Assembly: GCA_027924585.1 (NCBI GenBank)
Contig: BSBM01000424.1
Location: 124,001 to 188,000, forward strand
Length of the DNA: 64,000 nt
Reading direction: 5' to 3'
Source of the DNA: Larix kaempferi
Lineage: Eukaryota > Streptophyta > Pinopsida > Pinales > Pinaceae
Shown here: positions 20,905-31,086 of the stretch, in pieces
Layout of the letters: every line of letters starts with the position of its first letter
Position numbering within the stretch: position 1 is the first letter of the stretch
Position numbers and translations under genes: made by a program
Notes under the pieces: model-generated
Told to the model about the DNA's origin: nothing
Databases searched by the model: none
The model's input: only the letters and a program-made list of their open reading frames with translations

Positions 20905-23900
20905 ATGGCGAGCAGTTCTAGATTCGAGATTGAGAAATTTAATGGTCAGAGCTTTGAGCTATGGAAGCTCAAGATGGAAGATCTTCTAGTAGATAGAGAA
21001 CAATGGATCGCAGTAGATCCAGGTACCATGCCCTCTGGAGCGGTAAAAGAAGAATGGGAAAAGCTGGAAAGAAAAGCAAGGAGCACCATTCGTCTTTGCC
21101 TCGCAGATTCGGTATTGGTGAACGTAGCTGGAGAAGACAGTGCAAAGAAGCTATGGGACAAACTGGGAAATCTGTATCAGTCAAAGTCCCTGGTAAATAA
21201 GTTATTTCTGCGAAAGAAATTGTACCTTCTGAGGATGACTGATGGAGACTCTGTATCAGAGCATCTAAACGCCTTCAATACTCTGGTAAGTCAGTTGACA
21301 TCTGTTGGTATTACACTTGATGATGATGAAAAGTGTATTAGTCTGTTGTGCTCTTTGCCAGATTCATGGGATAATCTGGTCATTGCTATTGGGAGTAATG
21401 CAACCACGCTAAACTTCGATGATGTGGTTGCATCCCTACTATCGGAGGAAATGAGGTGGAGATCCATAGATAGTTCAGCCAAGGATGCCTTATTTGTCAG
21501 AGGTCGCCCTGGAGACAGATCTAAAAATAAGTCTTCAGGTGGTAGATCTAAATCTAGAGGGAGATCTAAATCTCCAGGACCTTCTGTAAGAAAATGCTGG
21601 AAGTGCGGAAAAGCTGGGCATTACAAGAAGGATTGTAAATCGAAAATCACTGATAAAAGTAGAGGACCTAATGACGCTCCATCCGCAGATGGGAAAGAAT
21701 CTACAGAGGAAGGAGGAGATGTGTATCTGGCATCTTCAAGTACACATGCAGAGCATGATTCGTGGTTGATTGACTCAGGTGCGTCTTATCATATGACTCC
21801 TCACAGGGAGTGGTTTTCTGAATACGAAAAGTATGATGGAGGAGATGTATTTCTGGGAGACAACTCGGTAGCGAAAATCATAGGTCGAGGAAAGGTCAAG
21901 CTACTGCTCAAAGATGGAAGGGTTAAAACTCTTCCCGGGGTTCTGCACATTCCAAAGTTGGCTAGAAACCTTATATCTGTAAGTAAAATGGATGATGCAG
22001 GTGTGAAAACTCTATTTGAAAAGAACACATGCAAGATGGTTCGAGAGTCATTGGTGCTGATGAGGGGAGTTCGGATTGGAACTCTATACAAGTTGTTGGG
22101 AAGCACCTTCAAAAATGGATGTAACAACACTATTGTTTCTGAGGGTAAAAATGAAGGAGACAGAGTCCTTACTGTCTCTAGTGAGAAGACATCACTATGG
22201 CATCGAAGGCTGGGACATATTGGAGAAAAGGGTCTTCGACTATTACAAGGTAAAAGTATGGCTGAAGGCATGTCTGATTTCACATTAGATTTTGATTTCT
22301 GTGAACATTGCTTATATGGTAAACAGAATCGAGTAAGATTCTCATCTGGTGTTGTAAGAGCTAAAGGAATCTTAGAGTTAATACACAGTGATGTTTTTGG
22401 ACCTGTGCCTGTTCCATCACTTGGTAAATCTGTGTATTATGTTTCATTTATAGATGATTTCTCAAGGAAAACTTGGATTTATTTCCTGCGTAAGAAATCT
22501 GAGGTTTTTAATAGATTCAAAGAATTTAAGGCTCTTGTAGAGAATCAAACTGAGAAGAAAATAAAAGTACTCAGAACAGATAACGGCGGAGAATTCTGTG
22601 AAAGTGAATTTGAGGAGTTCTGTAAAACGTGTGGAATAGCAAGGCAGAAGACTACTCCATACACACCTCAACAGAATGGGGTTGCAGAAAGGATGAACAG
22701 GACATTGATGGAAAAGGCAAGGAGTATGCTCAGTGGTGCAGGGCTAGCACAACAATTCTGGGCAGAAGCTGTTGACACTGCGTGTTACCTAGTGAATAGG
22801 ACACCCACATCAGCGTTGGTTGACAAGACACCTCATGAGGTTTGGACTGGTAAGAAACCCTCTCTCTCTCATCTTAGAGTGTTTGGGTGTGATGCTTTTG
22901 TACATGTTCCAAAGGAGAAAAGGAGCAAGTTGGATAATAAAGCAGAAAAATGTATCTTCATTGGTTACAAGGATGGAGTGAAAGGTTACAAGCTGTGGAA
23001 CCCAGTAAAAAGGCAAACAGTTTACAGTCGAGATGTGATCTTCAGAGAAGTTGAAAGCACTTCCAAGATTGAGGATGTACCAAAGGAAAAGGATTCAGAG
23101 AAGCTACACTTTGATATCAAGGATGAAAGAGGTGACTCTTTTGAGGAACCAGATTCGTCTGAATCAGATGAGGAGGCAGAATCGTCTGAATCAGATGAAG
23201 AGGCGGATCCACAGACTCCGGTATTGAGGAGATCTGACCGAGAAAGAAGGCAAGTTGAAAGGTACAGTCCCCCTGATTTTCGTTCTAATTTTGTGTTATC
23301 TATTACTGATGATGATCCTAGAACTGCTAAAGAGGCAATGGATTCAGAAGATAGTAAACTATGGAAGAAGGCCATGATAGAAGAAATGGATGCCTTGGAC
23401 AAAAATGAGGCATGGGATCTGGTTGAGTTGCCAGAAGGAAGAAAGCCTATTGGAAGCAAATGGGTATTCAAGAAGAAGTTAAATGCAGCAGGTAAAGTGG
23501 AGAAGTACAAGGCTCGACTAGTTGCGAAAGGTTACTCCCAAATTGAGGGCATCGATTTTGGTGAGATTTTTTCACCTGTTGCAAAATTGACTTCCATTAG
23601 ATTTCTTTTATCTATTTCTGCTGCTTTTGATCTTGAAGTAGAACAGATGGATGTAAAGACGGCTTTCCTACATGGAAATCTTAATGAAGAGATCTATATG
23701 AAGCAACCAGAACGGTTTGTGGTGAAAGGAAGAAAGGAGCTTGTCTGTAAGCTGAAAAAGTCTCTCTACGGTTTGAAACAATCTCCCAGAATGTGGTATC
23801 AAAAATTTGATACTTATATACTGGGACTTGGTTTCTCAAGAAGCAAAGCTGATCACTGTGTTTATTTTAAGCTAATTGGTGATCATTTTATTTATGTAAT

Positions 23901-24891
23901 ATTGTATGTTGATGATATGTTGCTAATTGGAAACAACAAAGAAATCATCAAGGATGTCAAGAATCAGCTGTCATCTGAATTTGACATGAAAGATCTTGGT
24001 GCTGCAAATTTCATTTTGGGCATGGAAATAAAAAGAGATCGTGAAAACAGGAAACTCTGGTTAAATCAGAGGAAATATGTTGAAACGATATTGAAGAGAT
24101 TTAATATGCAGGAAAGCAAACCAGTGAAGGTGCCCATTCCTGTAGGTGTAAGGTTATCTACAGAACAGTGTCCCACTACACAAGAAGAGGTAGAGGACAT
24201 GTCTCATGTTCCCTATGCTAGTGCAGTTGGCAGTCTGATGTATGCCATGGTCTGTACTAGACCAGATATAGCCCATGCAGTGGGAGTTTTGAGTAGATAC
24301 ATGTCAAAACCAGGTAAGGAACATTGGACTGCAGTAAAAAGGGTCTTCAGGTATTTGCGTGGCACTACAGATTCTGCAATCTGCTACCAAGGAAGACCCG
24401 GTCTAAACAGAGAGATAAATATACAAGGATTTGCTGATGCTGACTGGGCTGGAGATCTTGATCACAGAAGATCTACAAGTGGCTACGTTTTTAATCTATT
24501 TGGAGGAGCAATCAGTTGGATGAGTAGAAGACAAGCTGTAGTTGCACTCTCAACTACAGAAGCTGAATACATGGCAGCTACCCATGCAAGTAAGGAAGCT
24601 GTATGGTTGCAAAGATTGTGTTCAGGTATTGGTTTTGTTCAGGATGCAGTAAAGATTGGCTGTGATAGCTCAAGTGCAATATTTCTAGCAAAGAACCCTG
24701 CTTATCACTCAAGGACAAAGCACATTGATGTGCAGTACCATTTCGTCAGAGACATGGTTGAACAAAACAAAGTGTTGCTGGAGAAGGTTGACACTTTGGT
24801 AAATGTTGCAGACTCTTTGACAAAGTCTGTGAGTACTCAGAAGTTCTCTTGGTGTAAAGAGAACATGGGCATTGTTGCCCTGAATTGTTGA
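20905..24891 (+). CDS. gag-pol: Copia gag-pol polyprotein, complete
   Basis: Single 1328-residue polyprotein, the usual length for this group, starting MASSSRFEIEKFNGQSFELW. In order: gag capsid region (about 1-190); CCHC knuckle C-x2-C-x4-H-x4-C at 231-244; aspartic protease D-S-G at 290-292; pre-integrase LWHRRLGH near 431; integrase with D496, D559 and E595 (spacing D-x35-E) and TPYTPQQNGVAERMNRT; reverse transcriptase with QMDVKTAFLHG and the YVDDM catalytic box at 1001-1005; RNase H with DADWAGD near 1177 and STTEAEYMA near 1219. No stop, frameshift or missing key residue was seen. The ATG is 115 bases after the primer site and is the first in frame. It would be translated from a transcript begun in the 5' LTR and cut by its own protease. 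Confidence 0.97.
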   Translation: MASSSRFEIEKFNGQSFELWKLKMEDLLVDREQWIAVDPGTMPSGAVKEEWEKLERKARSTIRLCLADSVLVNVAGEDSAKKLWDKLGNLYQSKSLVNKLFLRKKLYLLRMTDGDSVSEHLNAFNTLVSQLTSVGITLDDDEKCISLLCSLPDSWDNLVIAIGSNATTLNFDDVVASLLSEEMRWRSIDSSAKDALFVRGRPGDRSKNKSSGGRSKSRGRSKSPGPSVRKCWKCGKAGHYKKDCKSKITDKSRGPNDAPSADGKESTEEGGDVYLASSSTHAEHDSWLIDSGASYHMTPHREWFSEYEKYDGGDVFLGDNSVAKIIGRGKVKLLLKDGRVKTLPGVLHIPKLARNLISVSKMDDAGVKTLFEKNTCKMVRESLVLMRGVRIGTLYKLLGSTFKNGCNNTIVSEGKNEGDRVLTVSSEKTSLWHRRLGHIGEKGLRLLQGKSMAEGMSDFTLDFDFCEHCLYGKQNRVRFSSGVVRAKGILELIHSDVFGPVPVPSLGKSVYYVSFIDDFSRKTWIYFLRKKSEVFNRFKEFKALVENQTEKKIKVLRTDNGGEFCESEFEEFCKTCGIARQKTTPYTPQQNGVAERMNRTLMEKARSMLSGAGLAQQFWAEAVDTACYLVNRTPTSALVDKTPHEVWTGKKPSLSHLRVFGCDAFVHVPKEKRSKLDNKAEKCIFIGYKDGVKGYKLWNPVKRQTVYSRDVIFREVESTSKIEDVPKEKDSEKLHFDIKDERGDSFEEPDSSESDEEAESSESDEEADPQTPVLRRSDRERRQVERYSPPDFRSNFVLSITDDDPRTAKEAMDSEDSKLWKKAMIEEMDALDKNEAWDLVELPEGRKPIGSKWVFKKKLNAAGKVEKYKARLVAKGYSQIEGIDFGEIFSPVAKLTSIRFLLSISAAFDLEVEQMDVKTAFLHGNLNEEIYMKQPERFVVKGRKELVCKLKKSLYGLKQSPRMWYQKFDTYILGLGFSRSKADHCVYFKLIGDHFIYVILYVDDMLLIGNNKEIIKDVKNQLSSEFDMKDLGAANFILGMEIKRDRENRKLWLNQRKYVETILKRFNMQESKPVKVPIPVGVRLSTEQCPTTQEEVEDMSHVPYASAVGSLMYAMVCTRPDIAHAVGVLSRYMSKPGKEHWTAVKRVFRYLRGTTDSAICYQGRPGLNREINIQGFADADWAGDLDHRRSTSGYVFNLFGGAISWMSRRQAVVALSTTEAEYMAATHASKEAVWLQRLCSGIGFVQDAVKIGCDSSSAIFLAKNPAYHSRTKHIDVQYHFVRDMVEQNKVLLEKVDTLVNVADSLTKSVSTQKFSWCKENMGIVALNC

Positions 24892-24926
24892 AGTCATAAA
24901 TTTCTCCTGTATGTGAAGAGAACAAC

Positions 24927-24937
24927 AAGTGGGAGAA
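24927..24937 (+). other. Polypurine tract of element T
   Basis: AAGTGGGAGAA immediately before the 3' LTR, typical for copia plus-strand priming. Confidence 0.9.
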
Positions 24938-25444
24938 TGTTGGGTATGTTATATCTCTTCACATGGTCGCTGCGTGTACAACACGATCCCTACGGCACTA
25001 GTGATTCGCCTGCGCCGGGCGCGTCCGGAGGGGGGGGGTTTAGAGGGGGGGGTAGCCCGACAGGGCCCACCCCCTTCGTTTCGGACCGTTAGGCCCCCGG
25101 AGTCCGCGCGGAGCGCAAAATTTTTTGGGTTGCTTTTTGCTTTTTCGCGATTTTCGACCCATTGTACTCTAATCTAATTCCGGTAAAAGGAATTAGGGTT
25201 GTAACCTAATTCGGGTAAACGAATTAGGGTTTTAGATGCTGCAGAATACCATTTATTGTATTGTACATGTAAAATAAACATATAATGAAAAAGGAGCTAT
25301 GCGGCTCTAAGTTTGGCTGGTTTTTTCCCGGTTAAGGGTTTCCAGGTGAAAATCTCTGTGTAATGTGTGTGTCATTGTGTATTTTCTGTTAATGCTTAAG
25401 AATCATATGAGTTTGTACTTCACTGTTAAGGTTTAAAACTTACA
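24938..25444 (+). mobile_element. 3' LTR of element T
   Basis: Same sequence as the 5' LTR apart from one extra G in the first G-run. It is followed by the duplicated target ATGAT. Confidence 0.95.
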
Positions 25445-25454
25445 ATGATTACTC

Positions 25455-25812
25455 TTACAATCCATCCGTACTATAAAACGTATAAGCTTAAGTCTATTGG
25501 ATGATGCTAATGATCCAGTTGACTCACTAGTTGATGAATGGATTGAATAACTAATATCAACAGTTCCACCACCAATAGTTTCAGTAGCATCCAACCAGGA
25601 GCATAAACTGATAGCTTGAAAACCAACACTAGTAGATCCGGTTCTAGATGCAGAGGCAGTTGATCCAACCAAAGATACTCATTATCAGAGAATAATTTCA
25701 TACTGAATAAATAATCAGTCTCCAGCATTCTTCTTAAAATGGAGGCACGAAGTGAAGTCGCTTGTCCGCACTTGAGCAATATATATAAATCCCCAGTAGC
25801 TTTTGTGATTTG
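25455..25812 (-). pseudogene. Exon-like fragment of an unidentified gene
   Basis: I do not recognise the product. On the - strand from about 25797 the frame reads ATGDLYILLKCGQATSLRAS, then ILRRMLETDYLFS and SDNEYLWLDQLPLH. A shifted frame then continues GSTSVGFQAISLCSWLDATE and VDISYSIHSSTSESTGSLAS. The composition looks like real protein, better than surrounding AT-rich DNA. The second frame ends near a GTAAGA donor-like site at about 25464-25459. It could be a captured gene piece or a remnant of another transposon. T inserted 10 bases beyond that site. Confidence 0.35.
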
Positions 25813-26117
25813 ATCAATAGCATAATATCATATACAAAGATATATTTATCTAATCACATATGTATGTAATTATGCTTTTGTGTTTCTATCTTTACATAAC
25901 CGCTTTCACTATATTCCTTCCTTAGTTGAGAACCATTTCTTACATATATGTAATAAAACTAGATTTCATCAATAGCATAATATCATATACAAAGATATAT
26001 TTATCTAATCATATATGTAATTATGCTTTTGTGTTTCTATCTTTACATAAGGGCTTTCACTATATGCCGTCCTTAGTTGAGAACCATTTCTTACATATAT
26101 GTACTAAAACTAGACTT
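25813..26117. repeat. Tandem duplication, unit about 155 bases
   Basis: The block beginning ATCAATAGCATAATATCATA at 25813 is repeated from 25968 with few differences (for example a short deletion in ACATATGTATGTAATT and AACCG changed to AAGGG). Both copies end in TTACATATATGTA(A/C)TAAAACTAGA. Non-coding. From 26120 to 27370 the sequence is AT-rich and nothing else is recognised. Confidence 0.85.
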
Positions 26118-27379
26118 TTTAAAGATAAAAAAGTTATTTGCCTAGAGCTATTCACAAGGAAGATTACCCATTGTTTTTTGCATTTCACGATACAAATGTA
26201 CAATTTCACATTAATTAAAAAGTTGCATTTCTCTTCCTAAATGTATAATTTTTATATGTTCATTTTTTTTCATTTTTCTTCCTAAATGTACAATTTTGCA
26301 TAGAGATCTAACCCTGAACTTCGAGCCATGCACAATAGAGCAATTAAACTCACCCAAATCTTAAAATAAATAGCATTTCCTTTATGAGTGACCCACCTTT
26401 CTCACATCTTTGATTTTCATATAGAAATAACATGCTTATTTCTCAACAACTAGCTCTTTCTTCTTTGTAAATGGGCATTTGATAAATAGATTCACCACAA
26501 TAGGTCACTTTCCCTAAATATTCACTAATCATTGACTCTATCCCTTAGCATAAGCAACGTGAATCTTATATGTCTTTGAAAAAACTCAGAAGATGTCGAT
26601 AAAATTTCGCATTTTGCCTCTTTCTAGAGGCATCAACATGATTATTAGGTTTTGGATTTGAATTTAATACAAAAATATTAACTTTTACATGTTATTTCCA
26701 AAGGAGACAAATGTTATATAGGAATAGTATTTTCTTTATATGCATCTCATCTCTATATATGTTCATCAAATTCACCATATTTCAGTGTCTACATCTTCAT
26801 ATCTATAAACATGAGTACCATATGTAGTGCATTCTTGAATGTTGAATTGTGTTTGATAAAAACTATTTAGATTTATGACTTTGGCAGGGACTTGAAGCTT
26901 TGCTTCCATTACCCTTGTGTTTTCATCAAGTTGTATTATGATTATAATTATTAGCTTGTTTTGAATTGGACTACTAATAATTATTAGTAATTCATTTATG
27001 TTTGGTTTAAATTAAATAAGGTTCCTTTATAGCTAAACTTGTTTTTATCTTAATTAAATGTTAATCAATTGCTAACAAAGGATTCCTTTATATATTATTT
27101 TATAATATTTTATATTAAATGTTTTTATATTATTTTATAATATTTTTAACCCTTTCATTATTAATTTGATTATATTTTGACCCTTGCATTATTAATTTGA
27201 TTATAATTTGACCATTATTGGAGGATTTTAATAATTATTAACCAAGTTTTGGAGAACCGATTGGAAGATGAAGGAGAACCGTTGGAAGATGAAGACGAAG
27301 GTCAGGTGGGAAGGAGGAGGGTTGGGCATCTCTATTTGGCTACTTATACACATGACCAACAACTTATCTATCCATAACC

Positions 27380-27421
27380 TGTCCTGATGATGAATCCAGC
27401 TTGGGATTCGAAACGTCGACA
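27380..27421 (+). ncRNA. Hammerhead-ribozyme-like motif (minimal type I)
   Basis: All parts of the hammerhead core occur in order: stem I strand TGTC (27380-27383), CTGATGA (27384-27390), stem II GAATCC / GGATTC closing a 6-base loop (27392-27397, 27404-27409) with one unpaired T at 27391, GAAA (27410-27413), a minimal stem III ACGT read across 27413-27416, the cleavage-site C at 27417 and the second stem I strand GACA (27418-27421). Such minimal hammerheads with a very short, self-complementary stem III are known from Penelope-like elements and animal retrozymes. Cleavage would follow 27417. No Penelope RT was found nearby. Confidence 0.55.
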
Positions 27422-27429
27422 ACTAAAAT

Positions 27430-28600
27430 GCCGACCGTGGATTATCCGGAAGCCCATCATAAAATTGCAAACCAAGGAAACCTAAAATATTTAATTTATA
27501 GAGAACCAGAACAATTGTTCTGTTGGCCTAAATAATAAATAAAACTAGTATTACTAAACAATTTTTGGTTCTTTGATCTAATGCTCCCATCACTTGCTAT
27601 GAAATTATGGAATCTACTACTTTTGTATTTTTCCATTTCTTCTAGACTGGAAAATTCTATAGTCCTGTAGTATCCCCTCATAGTTCATAATCTGCCCAAA
27701 ATTCTACTGGTCAAATGGCCGTGGTTAAAATCTAGATCCAAATTTGTTGGTTAAAAAATAAAATGGGGGTCAAGGAGGATTGCCCCCTTGCGGCTCGTGG
27801 CTCTAGGGTGGGTTGAGGGAAACACCCTCATTTTTGTTTTTGTAAATATTTCAATTTCATGCAATCTAGAGCATAAGAAAATATGATTTTCCGTTGATGT
27901 GGCAAGGGTGCCGACGTGGCCTGATATGTTCATGTCGATGTGTCAGACATGCCTACCTGACACCTTGTGATGCGACCATGTCACCTTCTACCAACCACTA
28001 AGTCACTACTCTACCATACCATCCAACCTTGATCAGGAGCGCATTGACGGTTTTCCTCTTTACCACAAGTGGTAATGCGCCCCCACGAAGTGGTTTTGGA
28101 AAACAACTCTTGGGTAGGCATTGTTAATCAAAAGGTGATACGCACCCCAAGCGGTTTTGGGCACAATGCGCCCTTCGTACCAAATTAAACATAATGTACG
28201 TCATTAGCGCGCGATGAGTCTGGGCCTTCGATCTCCCTTATCATCCAATGATTAGATATTGGGCTACCTTCTATTAACCACCACGCACTTTCCCAAGGCG
28301 TTGCGAGTCACGACCATCGATCTTCCCTTCCATCAAACGGTCGGATCTTCACCCGCCTCCACACTCCATCAGGGGAAACCTCATGCGCGCAAGTCTAATG
28401 TGGATGATCCACATCATGCCGTCCTTCCCATGTGGGTCCTCCATGTCACCTATCCATTAGGTGTGAGTGGGACCTACTTATAGTTACAAAAAATATTAAA
28501 ATTTTGAATTGTATGAAAATTTTAATTTGGGAATAAGGCCGCATTACCAATTTATACTTGGTCCCTTATCTGTCACTTAACAAAATGCGATCCTTACATA
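27430..28600. other. Unassigned insert, last part
   Basis: No convincing ORF or domain. Two related motifs ending CGGTTTTGG or GTGGTTTTGG, both preceded by a CCCC-rich piece, lie near 28080 and 28150. From about 28600 to 28688 the sequence again resembles Q's leader (GTTGCAACACTAGAGCTGT on the - strand against Q's GTTACAACACTAGGATTGT), so this is where the genuine leader of A resumes. Confidence 0.5.
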
Positions 28601-28688
28601 AGTATTTTCTGATTTATGCCTGTAACTAGGTATTTCTACATGTAACTTCACATTCCTGGCCCATACAGCTCTAGTGTTGCAACCAAAA

Positions 28689-28700
28689 GCTCTGATACCA
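28689..28700 (-). other. Primer binding site of element A
   Basis: The - strand reads TGGTATCAGAGC, perfect for initiator tRNA-Met, three bases (GAG) after the end of the 5' LTR. Confidence 0.9.
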
Positions 28701-28703
28701 CTC

Positions 28704-30135
28704 TGCAATGTCCCCATCCCTCAATCCGGCCACCCAGAGGGGACATTAACTAAATCGGGGCCTCTAAATTTCACCCATAAGCATAATCACAAATGCATAA
28801 CAATACAAACATGTGTGCAGACATGGAAATAAAAAAAACACACAACACAAATAAAATTGATCCACACACACAACATGCAATCTACATGTATAATTATCAT
28901 ATGAATCTAATTAAAAATCATTGTACATCAATTACATGAGAATACTTATCTTTAAACAAAGAAGATCCAAGCAACTGACTATGTAAGAGCGATTTTCCAC
29001 CCAGCCATAGGCACTCTATTTAGCATATACTCTTTCTGCTAAGTGGCCACCCACAAGCTAGGCTATGAGGCCACCAGGGCGAAGGAAACACCTATAGGTT
29101 TCTATCTATCAACCCACAACCCATTCTGTTCTCTATGCTTAACCAAAAGCTCCTCCAGATCTCTACAGGGGTCTCACTAATCCATCACAACCATGTCACT
29201 CCTTCCAATTTCCCCACACAACACAAGGAAGACATTTTCATTCACCGATCCATAGTTCCCTCAGGAAATCCAACCCTTACAGTGCTTACCAATGTGTGTA
29301 GTAGGAGTCCAACCTGTTGTATGCTATTGGAGAACCTCCTGCAACATTAATCCATGGCTTGTCAAGCATCCAAAAGTAGTAGAACTCAATGGGTAAAGGT
29401 TCCTAGATTTCCCAACCTCCATGCTCACCCACAAACATCTGATTTCCCTTCCAAAAATGCAGCTTTGTCTTCAAATTTTGAATTTTTGGGTTAAACATGG
29501 TCCGATAATGTCATGAATAACAATGGAAAAACTCTACGTAGTGTAGGAACATGCATGAGAGAATGATCAAAAGAGTGTTGAATCCAAGGATATGAGGTAA
29601 GGGTGAAAGGACAACTGACATAACTTCTAACCATAGAATAAATCAGATTGCTGACAACTGACATAATTATCACAACCCCCATGCTTCAATAACTACATGA
29701 AGTGAATTTTCCCACCAACCTCACATATGCATTCAATGATTGGATTTAATAGTTAAGAGAAGGTAATTGGATTATTTAAGGCACATGGCAGATTTTGGAT
29801 GAGTTCTAAGGTTGACACATGGAAACACAGGATTTGGTTTCCCCACAAGCACCCTTCGTCTTCTCCACTGGTGGAATCATAGCCCCTCTAGTGCTCTTTA
29901 CATAGCTATCTTGGACCATTTTATTAATTTCCAACATAGTATTGACTTACATTTCGAATTGTCTTGATAAGCCAATCATATGGTCCAAAATTAAAATATA
30001 TACATCATACATTCCTATCCATTGACTAGATGGGCCTTGGCCTTAAGCTCCACAGTAGGAATCCATATTAGCATATATACATCATTTAAATAATTTTGAC
30101 TAAATACATTCCAACTCAAAACTGAGGGTATTACA
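28704..30135 (-). mobile_element. 5' LTR of element A
   Basis: On the - strand it starts TGTAATACCCTCAG and ends GGGGACATTGCA, a regular TG...CA LTR of 1432 bases. It aligns with 7389-8799 at about 90% by eye. The right flank GCTGC is the target duplication, after which P's LTR resumes in the other direction. Confidence 0.88.
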
Positions 30136-30140
30136 GCTGC

Positions 30141-31086
30141 CAGGAGTCCTTTCTTCTACTGTTAGAAGTTATGTTAGTTGTCTTCTCACCATTTTCTCAT
30201 ATCCCTTGGAGTCAACCCTCATTCTCTCATTTTTCCATGTTGATCTACACTAGGAAGAGCTCTCCATTGCTGTCCATGAACTTACGAGACTGTTTTTTAA
30301 CCCAAAAATTCAAATTTGGAGACCATGTTGCATATTTGGAAGTGAAACTTGATGGTTGTAGGTGAGTAGAGAGGTTGGGCAAGCTAGGAATCCTTACCCA
30401 TTGAATTTTGCTGTTTGTAGGTGCTTGAGAAGCCACAAATTGAAGATACATGTGGTTCTATAGCATCACATATTAGATTGGACTTCTTCTATGCACACAT
30501 GGGAAGCACTAGGCAATATGGATCGCCCAAGAGAACCGTGGATCAGTGAAGGGGATTCCTAAACCAAGAAGGGTGTTGTGTGGGGTAGGTATTGTTGAAG
30601 CCAAGGCTATTGTGTCTGAGTGAGACCACTATAGAGCTCTATATGAGCATTTGTCTAAGTATAGAGAGCAGAATGGGTTGTGAGATTAGAGAGAGAATCC
30701 TGTAGGTGTTTCCTTCGCCATGGTGGCCTCATAGCCCAGCTTAGGGGTGGCCTCGCAGTAGAAAGAGTATATGCTGGATGGAGTGCCTATGGTTGGGTGG
30801 AAAATTTCTCTTACACAACTAGTTGCTTGGATCTGCATTGGATAAATATAAGTATTCTCATGCATTTGAATATGAAATGTTTTAATTTGATGCCTATGAT
30901 AATTATGTGATAAATGCATGTTGTGTGTGTGTGGGTCGAATTAAATTCCACTGTGTATGTTTATTTACATTTTTGCACACACTTTGTATGTTAAAACTCG
31001 TATTATGGATTTGGGGATAAATTTGAGAGCCCAAAATTGAGTAATGTCCCCTCCTAACGGTCGAATTGGGTGTGTTGGGAGCTGCA
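30141..31086 (+). mobile_element. Element P, LTR part 2
   Basis: Continues P's LTR exactly where 7388 leaves off. It is the reverse complement of A's LTR from its middle to its end, terminating in a diverged copy of the LTR end (GAATTGGGTGTGTTGGGAGC then TGCA). No primer site follows. Instead reverse transcriptase starts at once, so gag, protease and leader of P have been deleted. Confidence 0.8.

Larger units (their letters stand above)
20271..25444 (+). mobile_element. Element T: intact, very young Ty1/copia retrotransposon
   Basis: 5174 bases with a perfect 5-bp target duplication ATGAT (20266-20270 and 25445-25449), LTRs of 506 and 507 bases, a tRNA-Met primer site two bases after the 5' LTR, one uninterrupted polyprotein of 1328 codons and a polypurine tract abutting the 3' LTR. 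The LTRs differ only by one G in a G-run (8 versus 9). Every part needed for transposition appears present. By residue patterns in RT and RNase H it resembles the Tork/Tnt1 side of copia. It sits in the unassigned insert of A's leader. Confidence 0.95.

Noticed and set aside
23022-23510. Antisense ORFs of up to 162 codons opposite T's polyprotein
   Set aside because: Mirror frames of a long real gene; serine-rich text reflects the codons of the acidic linker.
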